Of a DNA stretch of 64,000 nucleotides, positions 11,805 through 23,228 are shown one piece after another. The stretch's first letter is position 1. Each line of letters begins with the position of its first letter. Origin of the DNA: Fremontodendron californicum (Eukaryota; Streptophyta; Magnoliopsida; Malvales; Malvaceae); contig JAULJL010000035.1 of assembly GCA_030761205.1 (NCBI GenBank), positions 11,736,001 to 11,800,000 on the forward strand, written 5' to 3'. Position numbers and translations under genes: made by a program. The notes beneath the pieces are model-generated. The model saw only the letters and a program-made list of their open reading frames with translations. It searched no databases and was not told where the DNA came from.

Positions 11805-13280
11805 AATACCCCCAGACTTAGCTTTTGTTAGTCCTCGAGCAAAACAAAATAAAAACTAAGTAAAAAAATCTAATCTAATCCACTTTCATAGGAAATCACG
11901 ATGGCACTTAGCATGTGACACAAGCCTTTAAACCCCTAGGTGTCCCTAGTGGACGAGTTTAGTATCGTGAGGATTTACTAGGACGATACCCACAAACAAT
12001 GAAAACATAAAAAATAAAAAAAAAATTAAGATATACTAAAATAATTACTCCTAATCCTTTCAATATAAATTAGATAAAATCACTAGATAAGTCTTATAAA
12101 CTAGTCAACTTATGGTTTGGGTTAAGCCAATATTAACATAACATATCTCAATCAAAATAATGCACATTCAAACTTAATATCAACTTCTCACATGGGATAC
12201 TCTCATGATTTTCTCTCTATATAATGGTGGCAAAATGTTTACACTCAATCAATCTCATGAAAATAGTTCTACCATATGCTTGCTTGTCCACCCATTCTCC
12301 ACTATTTAGAACATACAACTTCATGAATCAAGAGGTCTTTATTCAAGGTTGTAATGGGGCTATGGGGTAAAGGTAGAAAGAAAACATGGTAAGGAAATCA
12401 CAAATAATCCTAAAGAATTAGTAGAACATACAAATTTGGAGCATATAACATCTTATTGGCTCATATCGTCATTCTCATTATATAGTACTCCGCTAAGGGA
12501 GATGCACAATACATCAATACATACATGTTTGGCATTGCTCTTATTATCCACCAATTATTATCCCATAGACAACAAGAACTCCCAAAATTATTTTTTTTAA
12601 TCATCAAACTCCACATAGATGAACTCCTATAACACATAAGATCTCATAGCATGCTCTACTAATCCCTTAGAATTAGGGTAGATTTAGTTTTTCTAAGTTG
12701 AAGGGTCAAGTAGATGGGTTTCATGAATAAAAAGGCATATTTAAGCTCAAAGGGCTTTCAAGTAAATAAATGTATTAGGGTGTAGGCAATTTGGCTTTTA
12801 TGCTATCAATCCTAATGCCTCTATCATATCCATGTCATCACATGTATCAATATAGTCTCAAACGGTTTAAAGCAAGTTCTAGAGAAACATGTGATCATGA
12901 GAGCACAAAAAAAAAAAAAAGAAATTGGATTGATATGCATAATGTATCAATCATATAAGCTCAAAACTCACAAGGATATTTATATAAGTTGAAATCAAGT
13001 CTAAAAATGCTTCTTTCTCAATTAACACATCATATTAACATTGGCTCATGAAAAATGATATCAGGCTTAATTCTCATGAAAATCCTTTTCACTAATAAAC
13101 CAGTTTTAGGCCTACAAGTTCATGTCTCATCATTGTATTGAAAGGAACTTAAACACACACAAAAAAAATATATTAAAGACTCAAACAAAACAAACTAATG
13201 AAATATAAATAAACCTAAAACACTAAAAAAAATAAACAAACAAACATAACAAAGAGGGAAAGGAAAAGAAAGCAAATCTG
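11805..13280 (-). mobile_element. 3' untranslated region of the Ty3 element
   Basis: Non-coding, with a polypurine tract (11805-11820; minus strand TAAGTCTGGGGGTATT) and a stem-loop at 11823-11844. A block at 11881-11998 is conserved in the element at 58776-58892, with 61 identical bases at 11903-11963. Similarity continues in patches to about 13150. A short conserved stretch on the minus strand near 13307-13333, around GCGCT and TTGGGAGGTAGCC, marks the point where the coding part normally ends. Confidence 0.7.
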
Positions 13281-13357
13281 ATTATGGCAGGTTGGCAACG
13301 CTTTCATCAATTAGGCTACCTCCCAATTAGCGCTTGTTTTAGTGTCTTCAGCCTAGC

Positions 13358-14257
13358 CTATACCCTTCTTGGCTTTTTAGGATCTTTTAGCTCATTTCCA
13401 TTTCTCATTATAATTTTTGATGCATCCTTGCTAGTTAACTCAAAGAGTTTCTGCGGTAATGAATAAAGTATGTGAAAAACAAGAATGCACATCACTGGAT
13501 ACCTGATTTCTTCAAAAATATTGAAGCGTATAATATTGCCATCAAACTCCATGGTTAGGATTCTATTGTAAACATATATCTTGGTTCGGGCACTTTTCAT
13601 GAATGGTCTCCCTAAGAGTAATGATGTTGGCATTGATGACGGATTACCCTCTATCTCAAGAACATAGAAATCAGTGGGGAAAACTAGCTCATTTACTTGC
13701 ACTAAAACATCTTCCAAAACACCCTTTCCCTTTGGAAAAGTGTTAGAGCGATCGGCAAGTTGAATAACAACACCGGTTTCCTTAAGTGAACCAAAATTTA
13801 AAGAAGCATAAACAGAATATGGCATAACATTAATGGATGCTCCTAAATATAGCATAGCTTTTTCAAATCTGGTTTTTATGATTGTGCATGGTATGGTGAA
13901 ACTTCCCGGATATTTACATTTTGGATGAAGCTTTCTTTGCAAAATCGCGGTTGCATTCTCCCCCATACTTATTATCTCATCACCCTTTAATTTGCGCTTG
14001 GTGGTGCATAGCTCTTTGAGGAATTTTGCATAACGTGGTACTTGTTTAATGGCATCCAAAAGAGGTATGTTTACTTGTACTTTGTGGAAGGTTTCCAGAA
14101 TTTGGTTTTCGTGTTCCTCCTTCTTAGGCTTTGGAAACCTACTAGGAAAATATGGAGAAGGAACATAAGTAGAAATAGGAACCTTAGAAGTTACCTTAGG
14201 TGTCAAAGTACTCTTAATAGGAATTTTGGCTTCATTATTCTCAAGAGTTGAATCCAC
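13358..14257 (-). pseudogene. Gag C-terminal / aspartic protease domain of the Ty3 element
   Basis: This 299-residue open stretch has the plant Ty3 gag-to-protease linker (PLLDAIKQVPRYAKFLKELC) and a retropepsin region. The active-site motif would be DT/SG in most families; here it reads LGASINVMPYSVY, the LGA form usual for this plant lineage. ADRS and LLGRPF motifs follow. It reads from a GTG, directly after two stops (TAA TGA at about 14258-14266) that separate it from upstream gag in the same frame. It stops without any reverse transcriptase. The product would have processed Gag; it is non-functional as it stands. Confidence 0.8.
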
Positions 14258-15547
14258 TTCTCATTATGGTGCTTTCTCAAGTTGTTTCCCACTCCTCAAG
14301 GTTATGACACTAGCATTCTCTTTCGGGTTAATCACAGTTTGAGAAGAAAGTTTTCCAAATCTTTGTGCTTCTAATCTAGCCATGCTACTAGCTAATTGAC
14401 TCACTTGCTTTTCCAAGCTCTTAATGGATGTTCTTGTTTCCTGTTGAAATTGCAAAGAGTTATTAGCCAAAGATTTAATTATATCCTCAAGAGACGTACC
14501 TTGGCTATGAGTCACAGGTTGTGGCTCAAAATGAAATGGTTGTTGTGGCCTTGGTTGATTGAAGTTAGGTGGATGATTGTAATTAGCATAAGGAGCAGCT
14601 TGTTGATTTCTTGAATAGCTAAAGTTAGGATAGTCCCTCCATCGTGCATTATAAGTGTTTGAGAAAGGATCATACTTTTATCTTTGGAACCCTTGTTGCC
14701 CTTGAAACCCTCTTAGAGCATTGACTTTCTCTAAATTATCTTCTTGTAAATATGGGAACATGTTGGTTGGATGATCCATCATGAAGCACACTCCATACTT
14801 TTTTGGTTGTTGAACATTACCCATGGCCATTTATTGAACTAGAGATGTGAGATTGGTTAGTTGTTTCTTAATGTTTGATGTAACACCAACCTCATTTACC
14901 TTCCTTGGAAACAAATCTGATCGGCTGCTAAACTATTGGTAATTGGCCGCCAAACTAGCTATCAAGTTCTTGGCTTCCATGGGTGTCTTGTCCACTAGAG
15001 CTCCTCCACTTGCAGCATCTATCATGCTCCTATCCATTGGCATAAGTCCTTCATTGATTAGGAGTTGCTCACTGATTTGATGATGAGGGATGATGAAAAT
15101 AGCTTCTTAAATCGCTCCTAATACTCATACAAACTCTCCCCATTTTGCTGTTGGATGGCACATATCTCTTCCCTAATTATTGTTGCTTTAGATGTAGGAA
15201 ATACTTCTCAAGGAAAATTTTCTTCATCTCATTCCATGTGGTAATGATGCTGGATGGTAGATAATAAAACCATTCCTTTGCACTGTCTTTTAAGGAGAAT
15301 GGAAAGGCTCTTAGCTTGACTTGCTCTTCAGAGATCCCGATTGGTTTCATGCTTGAGAAGACTACATGAAACTCTTTGAGATCTTGTTTGGATTTTCACC
15401 TGCAAAACCATGGAAAGTTGGTAAAAGATGTATCATTCCCGATTTCATCTCAAACGCATCAACAATTTGAAAATATTCAATGCAAAGAGGTTGCTGGTCC
15501 AAAATTCGTGCCACTAACTCCTTGAGTGCTAGATTGTTCCGTGCCAT
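14258..15547 (-). pseudogene. Degenerate gag of the Ty3 element
   Basis: Gag starts at ATG 15547 (MARNNLALKELVARI). Its capsid-like N-terminus (QQPLCIEYFQIVDAFEMKSG, then IHLLPTFHGFAGE) is typical of plant Athila/Tat Gag. The frame is open at 15362-15547, broken by stops and shifts between 14516 and 15361, and open again at 14264-14515, which carries the coiled-coil-like LEKQVSQLASSMARLEAQ segment and ITLRSGKQL. The first and last open segments share a frame with the protease. Encoded Gag would form the particle; this copy is broken. Confidence 0.75.
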
Positions 15548-15660
15548 CTCTCTTTGCTTGGATTGAAAAGAAAACCTCAAAACAGAATAATAAAAAAAAT
15601 TAGAACTAAAACTACAAACAAATAAATCAAATCAAATAATAAATAAATTAGAGAAAACAA

Positions 15661-15678
15661 TCCTCGGCAACGGCGCCA
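15661..15678 (-). other. Primer binding site, tRNA-Asp
   Basis: On the minus strand TGGCGCCGTTGCCGAGGA follows the 5' LTR after a five-base gap. It matches the 3' end of plant tRNA-Asp with one difference; this is the primer used by Athila-group elements. Confidence 0.85.
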
Positions 15679-15683
15679 AAAAT

Positions 15684-17362
15684 TGATACACAAACTATTA
15701 AATCCTTGTACTAAATTATGATTATTATCGAGTATAGTAGTAAGCAAGGGTCGAATCATAGAGATTGTTCTTAATTTATATGTTACTGATTCTATTCTAA
15801 TATGATTAAACACTTAAACTAAACTTTGGGGGGTTTTGTTCTTTTGGAGATGAAAAGAAAATAACAAAACTTAAAAGATAAACTAAGATTTAAAGAAACA
15901 TAAATTTAAATATAAAAAATAATAATAATGATGAAAAGTATGGTTAAGGAATCATTTCCCACCACTAAACATGAAAATAGCCAATAATCAAAATTATCTT
16001 TCACTCTCTCTTCTAAATTTAATAACCCTGTAGACAATACACAAGCTCAATTTTCTCGATCTTTCCTTACTTTATCGTTCAAAAAGAACAAGCGCTTTTA
16101 CTCAATCTCTTTCCAATAAACAACCTAGAATAAGCTCTCTAAATTTAATTTAATGAAAGCATTCAAACTAGAAACATAGATTATATCAAGCAATAAACAC
16201 ATAAGCTCGATTTATTTAACTTGAGCCTTGTTCTACATTGCATCGAACGAAAAAATCCCATAATCATTGATAACAATTTGCTTACTTATGTTTAGGAATC
16301 TTAACAATTACGGATCAAAACACTAAACTAGCAATTAAATCACTATAATATTCATCTAGTTAGCCACCTAAATAAACAAGATAACAATTTATGATATGCA
16401 ATCAGTAGAATATAACAAATTCAAAAGAGAGTTGGAAGACAATCTGAAATTTATTAATTAACATTCATGTCTAGGGCTTTGCAATCACCCTTAACCACAA
16501 GAAGAATTTTGTTATACATACTTGTGTTCAATAACATATTCATAAGAAAAATTAAACAAGAAAGAAAGTAGAAGAAGAACAAGAAGAAGAAGAAGAAGAA
16601 AAGAAGAAAGAAAAAAGAAAAAAAAAGAAGAAGAAACTCCTTTATGGAGGCTAGTTGTAATCTCCTTCTCTTCCTCTTAATCTCCTCCTCTTGTTCTCCT
16701 AATCTTTCCCTCTTGATCTACTCTTCTTATTCTCTTTATTTTGTCCTCCAAGACTCCTCAAAAGATGTCTAATTTGTGCCTCAAAATATGCTATTTATAG
16801 AGCTTTAAAACCCTGAAAACCGTTTCTTCCCGCGCAACAGTGGGCTTCAGAATTTTGTTTGGCAAGTCCCCCACCACCAACGGCCAGTGCTGCATCGCTG
16901 GGTATTCGGGCTGAAAATTGTGAATTGGTAGATTTATGAGCACCGCGATGCCAGACTCGCTGTTTGCCATTTTGCTGTTGCATCTTCTTGCACTTTCTCA
17001 GACAATTTGGATGATCAATTCTTATTTGTTTTGGGCGAGTAATATACCGTTGGAAAGCTCTTCAAATCAGATTCAAAAGTCGAGAAGGAAGTTTCTTTGA
17101 ATAAAAACTTTCCTTTCCAGATGTCAAAACTTCCTTCTTTCTTTGCACCAAGAATTTGATCCTTTTGACTCCGACATCTTATTCCATCTTGTGATTTTGA
17201 TTTTATAAGCTTTTTAATATCCTAATTGATATATTTTTCGTTCATTCTCCTAAATATACCTGAAATTGAAAAACATAACATAAGTAACCAAAATAAAGAT
17301 AGAAAACATAACAAAAATTAAGAATAGAAAGGGCATAAAATGTGCAATTTATGAACTTATCA
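15684..17362 (-). repeat. 5' LTR of the Ty3 element (full length, 1.68 kb)
   Basis: This LTR begins TGATACACAAACTATT and ends GAACTTATCA. It contains the ~0.9-kb segment missing from the other LTR, including a GAA-rich microsatellite at 16575-16640. A short ORF at 16795-16983 is not conserved in the other LTR and is not called as a gene. Confidence 0.9.
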
Positions 17363-17367
17363 ATGAT

Positions 17368-18123
17368 TATGAAAGCATGAGGGTACTTATGGACTTAGAC
17401 CTTAGATTTAGGTCATGGATGGTTAAATTATCCTTTTGGTATTTTTATAAATAGGGTCTACGAACCCTGTCTTCTCTTTTTTATTTTTGAGGTTGTAAAT
17501 TCTTTTCTCACCTAACTCCCCTCGAATGTAACTCGAGGTTTCTATCAAAGATATGTAAATGTTATATAGGCTTTGTAGATTTAGATTTAGGCTAAGATTA
17601 GAATTTATGTAATTCCAAAATGTAAGAAGACAAGGCGTCAAGAAGGAAGGACCAAGGAGATCACCATCAACACTTATGAAGACTTTTGTATGGTATCCCT
17701 AGGAATTTGACCAACTAGTTTCCTAATAGCTCGAGGAAACTAGATTAGTGATAAAATCCATAATCATCCTAGTAGAATTCATGTGATAGATTTATTTTTG
17801 AATTTGTATATGTGATATTTAATTGAATAAATGCTATGCGTGACAATCAACTTATCAAAGCAATGAGACCTAATAATTAATTAAATCCCTCATTAAAGTA
17901 TATTGAGTCCATGTTACGCATGATATGTTGCCTTCCACTATCTTAACAAGATAACCAGAGTTCTTCCAAAAGGAGGCTTGTTGAGTCACTCAAGGTCAAA
18001 CTATTGTACGAACATGTTTGAGTTAATGAATGTGGGTCTTACTCAACTAAATGTTATGTTATCCGGATGCGTCAAACTTGATCGTATGACATTTAGATGC
18101 AATGGTTAGGCGAAATGCATATG
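17368..18123 (+). mobile_element. Copia interior, middle fragment
   Basis: Sequence between the two nested insertions. No open gag frame or domain is recognisable. It is assigned to the copia element because the target duplications of both insertions bound it. Confidence 0.6.
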
Positions 18124-21100
18124 ATGCATGTCACAACCTAAAAAATAACAACGCTCATCACGAGACTTTACTCGTTAAGCGTGACATTGGGGGAAACAGA
18201 GGAAAAGATGAGTTAACTCCTCTTGAAATAAAATGAGGGTTTGAAAACAACCTCGAAAAAAAAACATGGAGTCACCACCAATATTTTTTGGCTAGGTGTG
18301 ATCGGCCACCTATTAAAATCAGTTTTATAAAACATTTTAAAATTAATTAAAACATTTTTAAAACCAATTTCAAGTCTGCATTTTTAAACCATAGAAATCA
18401 AAGAAACAGGTTCGGGAGTCGGTTACGTGCAGGGAAGGATTAGCACCCCCACAACGCCCGTATAAAACGGTACCTTATTAATCGTGTGTTATCTCAAATC
18501 TCAGAAAAAAGTTGGTTTTAAATTTTGCGTTTTAAAATAATTCCCAATTTAAAGAAAAATAATTCCATTTTTAATTGAAAATAATCCTGAATTTATTAAT
18601 TAAAAATTTTTCTACATTTCCCGACAAACTTGGCAAAATATAAAAAATTTTATTTATTTGGAAAATCTACGAATCATTCTCGTTTTTGAAAGAAAGATAT
18701 TCCTTTATTAATGATAATTGATGATATCCTCCCCAGCAAACCCGGCATAGAACTCATGAATTATTTTAACTCAGGAATATCTTTATTTTTATTGAAAATC
18801 ATTATCTTTTTTTTTTAAACATTTTTAAAAAGATGAATATGAACATGTATGACATAATAAAAGATAACATAGTATAATCTAAATGACATAGTATATCCTA
18901 AAGGACATGATTTAACCTAAGTGATTTAGTATATTCTAAATGACATGATATAATCTAAGTGACATAGTATATGACATGATATAACCTAAGTGACATAGTA
19001 TATGACATGATATAACCTAAATGACATAGTATATTCTAAATGTCATGATATATCATAGCATAATTTAATAACATGACATGATAAAAAAACATAAAAACAT
19101 TATAATAAAATATGCATGGAGATTATAAAAAAAAAAAAAAAAAACAATGCATGAATATAATAAATCCTAAATGATATGACAAAATAAATAATGACTAAGC
19201 AAAGAGTATAGAATAACATAAAATATTCACAACCATATAACAATCAATATAACATAATGAAATATAAATCAAAACAATAACATTATCATATAAAAATTCA
19301 TAGCACAAATCATATATTATATAATATGCATGAACATGGAAAATGCAATACATGAAAGTGTATTTTTTTTCCTTTAAATAAAGAAATCCGTATATCTAAA
19401 AGATATCCGACTACCTTAGGAAAAGACATCAAATTAAATTTTATAAATCAAATATACTTTGTGATTGAATTGAAAACAATTTTGAAAACTTTTGAATGAA
19501 AATGGCCACTTAGCCGAAATTCCCTTTAAAAAGGCTCTATTTTCCTAACTTTGAAAACCCGGACTTGACCACCCTTGACCCTACCTTTGTAAAATCATTT
19601 TTTAGGATTAAAATGACTTAGAAATCAATCTAGGACAGTAGCTATGGTTCTAAACCAGCCCCCTCTTAATGCCTTAGCCAAAACAGAAAACTATTTTCTT
19701 CTTGAAATCAAATCTGACTTTACTAACCAGTTTTAAAACATGATTTTTTTTACCTATTTTACAATTTTAAAAAAAAATAAAAAAAAAATTATGGGAGACT
19801 CAAAACATATCTAACTCTATGGGAAAAATTGACTTAATTTTTAGACTAAGGATGGCCTACCAGAAAAGTCACGAAAGTCAGAACATTGAGTGAAAAACTG
19901 TTTAGCCAAAAACCATTTTTAAACCTTTGATAAAATCACTCAAAAATAAAAATAAAAATGTTGGAGACTCCTCTAAGGATCTAAAAACAATAGTAAAAAT
20001 TTATAAAAATTTGGACAAGGATTGCCTAATGAAAACAAATCACAAAGGTAGAAAATCCAACTTGACAATCTTTTAATTTTCTACAAGTATGCTCATGAGA
20101 GCTTGGCTTTGAGCCATTGATTGGCCTAAGTCAAAAATCAAGTGGGGTGATATGAAAATGCATGAACAAATAGCAAGTTAAATGCATGAAATGCATGTTC
20201 TAATGCCTAAATGACATAGAGAATGCATGGCATAAAAGATAACCTAATGCCTAGCTAGAAATTGTGCATGGCAATAAATGCAATCCTAGACCTAATATGC
20301 ATGAAAATGCATGGCAATACAAAAATGACCTAGACCTAATATGAAATATAAACATGCATGGAAATAAAAAATGACATAAGGCCTAATAAACATGGAAATG
20401 TGCATGGCAATACAAAGATGACCTAATGCCTAAAATGTCATGAAAATGCATGGCAATACAAAGATGACCTAGACCTAATATGACATATAAACATGCAAGG
20501 ATATAATATGAACATATAATGACCAAATGAACATAATAATGAGGCATGTACATAGCACAACCAATACACAATCTCATGGCATAAAGATACAGAGCATAAG
20601 TGAAAGCATGGTGATCACATATTCAAAATAAAGATGCAAATGCACAAAGGCAAAAAAAAAATGTAGTAGCCGAATAGACTCTAAATGCAATGTGAGATCC
20701 TAGCATGGTAATAACACAAACACATGGCATAGCAAATCAAATACACAATATCATGGCATGAAGATACAAAGCATGAATGAAAGCATGACAACTAAACAAG
20801 ATGAAAATGCACACACAAAGCAAAAATAAGCATGGAAGCCGAATGGACACTAAATGCAATGTGAGATCCTAGCATGGCAATAACACAAACACATGGCATA
20901 GCAAATCAAATACTTAAAAGGAAACATGTTAGACCAAACAATCATGATGCAAATGCAAAGATGTAGCTAGGCAAATACACAAACACATGGTATTGCAATA
21001 ACACAAAGCATGAACAACTTAACATAATGAAAACAGAAAATTAAAAATAGCAAACAAAGTAAGTAGACATGAAAATAAATGATAAAATCAGCAAAATAAG

Positions 21101-23228
21101 AACAAATAAAGAAGGTTAAAAATAAGCTACATATCTTGATTATTTTAAAAAGCTAGAACACCAAAAAAAAAAACTAACACATGAAAACCAACATGGAAAA
21201 TAAATCAAACACAAGACATGCACTCGAAGGGGCCATTCGGCCAACACAAAAAATGAGTCAAAATTTATTTTTTTCTTTGATTTTTGTCATGAAAACATAA
21301 GATAGGAGCTTTGAAAGGAAGTTTTAAAACCTTTATTTCACAACTAAAAACAACAAGAAATCACAAAATCTTAAGGAAAATCAGCAAATTAAGCATGGAA
21401 AAAGAAAGAAAATGAAAGAGTTAGGTGCCAAAAGGCTACCTTCCAAAGCTATCTTTCAAGCTTTTCTTCTCTTCTAAATTTTCTTTGCTTTTCTATACTT
21501 AGCTATTCCTCCACAAAATGAAAAATGATAAGCCAAAAGAACCCCCAGAAAAATAAAAACCCTCCCCTCTTAATGGTAGCTGAATGGTCACTATTGGTGT
21601 AGGATGTTGTCATTTTTTTCCTCGCTAATTTGATCTAAAGGCCACTAATCAAAGATGCTAAAAATGTGAATTTACCATCCTTAGATTAAGTGGTCAGCCC
21701 CTAACAAATACAGCTGTTCTAAAATATGTACCCATAATGTTGACATCCTTCCTCTTCATTCATTTGACCATGTGGCAAAATCACAAAGGCTTGATAAAAA
21801 AAAAATAACCACCTTACTATCCATTTTTGGCCTTTGGATGAAAAAACTCAGCAAAACCTCTCCCCCTCTTGGGCTGGCTGAATGGCCCTTCAAATTCCAG
21901 TCATCTCCCTATTTTTTAAATTGCAAAAATGGCCATCTTCAGTTTCTTCGGTAAAATTGCACTTTAGGTCCCCAAACTTGATTAAATTGCAAACGGACTT
22001 CGAATCCAGTTTTTCTTTTTCCAATACTTCCTAAATAATATAAAATTGAGTTATGGAAGTTTTCATAATTTTCCAAGCCAGTTTACTATTTTTCCCATAT
22101 TTTTCTTCCAAAATTGCCCTTAGTGCACCGAACTTTTTTTTATTTTTCAAACGAGCTCCGATTCTGGAATTTTCTTTGCCAATCTCTTTCAAATAATATA
22201 AAATTGAGATCTGAAAGTTTTCATAATTTTCTAAGCTCATTTGCTATTTTTCATGGACTTATCTTCTTGAATTTCATCTTAGTGGGCCCGAAATTTGCCA
22301 TTTTGCAAATGAGCTCTGATTTTGGATTTTTCTTCGCCAATATCTTTCAAATAATTTAAAATGAGATCTGGAAGTTTTCATGATTTTCCGAACTCATTTG
22401 CTATTTTTCCCAGGTTTCCCAAAATTGCCCTTTAACCTCCGAAGCCTCGGTATTACTCAAAACAAGTTTGATTTCTAGATTTTCTTTTTCCAGGCCTTTG
22501 TTATATATTGAATTGGAGTTGGTCCAAAAACGCCCAATTTTTACGATCAAATTCCCCTCCGATTTGATTTTTCCTTTTTCCAATATCGGGAATTTCCTCG
22601 TTTCTCCGTTTTTCCTCCAACCGGCTCTTTTCTCAGAATTACTTCAAACTGAGCTTTGGACTATCTTTTTTTACCCACTATTCATCAATTAGGGGCTTTA
22701 ATTTTACCAAATCGGGCCATTTTTGCAATTTTCCCCAATTTCGCCAAAATTCACCAAAACCCTAATTTTCGGTTTTCTTCCAAATTGACCCTTCCTTTGG
22801 TTTTGCTTCCAAATGGCCTTTCCAATACCCGTAATCATTGATTATATTCCATTCGAAAACTCCAATTTCGACCAATTTGATCGTTTAAGCATTTTTCCCC
22901 AAATTTACCAAATTAGGGTTTCCTTTCCACTGAATCTCCATAACCTATCTTCCGAACTCCATATCTTTCGTTGTAGACCTCGAATTATCAAAATTCTTTC
23001 ACCATTGTTCAATTAAACCTTGGATCTTGATTTTGAATGATGGCTGACTTTTGGGTTGATTTTTCTAAGGTTGACTTTTTCTAGATTGACTTTTTATGCT
23101 TGCCTTCTTAAACAAAGTCTCGGAATACCACCTGTAGGATGAGAAGAGCTTTTCTACATTCTAAAACATCACAAGAAAGAAATTTACCTGATTTAGGGGT
23201 CCGGACAAAATTAGGTGTCTACAATGCA
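18124..23228. mobile_element. Solo LTR of a Tat/Ogre-like element (copy B, 5.1 kb)
   Basis: A single LTR from TGTCACAACC (18129) to GTGTCTACA (23223) flanked by the 5-bp duplication ATGCA (18124-18128 and 23224-23228). No internal coding region is present, so it is a solo LTR left by recombination between two LTRs. It contains a block around 'gagtcaccaccaatatttt' and 'ggttcgggagtcggttacgt' (18260-18480) that is a widespread plant LTR sequence, CATG-rich minisatellites (18880-19070, 20160-20900), ~155-bp tandem repeats (21990-22435) and a TTGACTTT cluster (23040-23095). Short ORFs inside are not genes. Confidence 0.88.

Larger units (their letters stand above)
10970..17367 (-). mobile_element. 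Nested Ty3 (Athila/Tat-type) element lacking RT and integrase
   Basis: A complete insertion bounded by 5-bp target duplications ATGAT (10970-10974 and 17363-17367). The 3' LTR is 10975-11804 and the 5' LTR 15684-17362; both begin TGATACACAAA and end CTTATCA. A primer site for tRNA-Asp lies at 15661-15678 and a polypurine tract at 11805-11820. The order on the minus strand is gag, protease, ~1.5 kb of 3' region, LTR. There is no reverse transcriptase, RNase H or integrase, so it depended on another element. The 3' LTR is ~0.85 kb shorter than the 5' LTR through an internal deletion. Confidence 0.9.
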
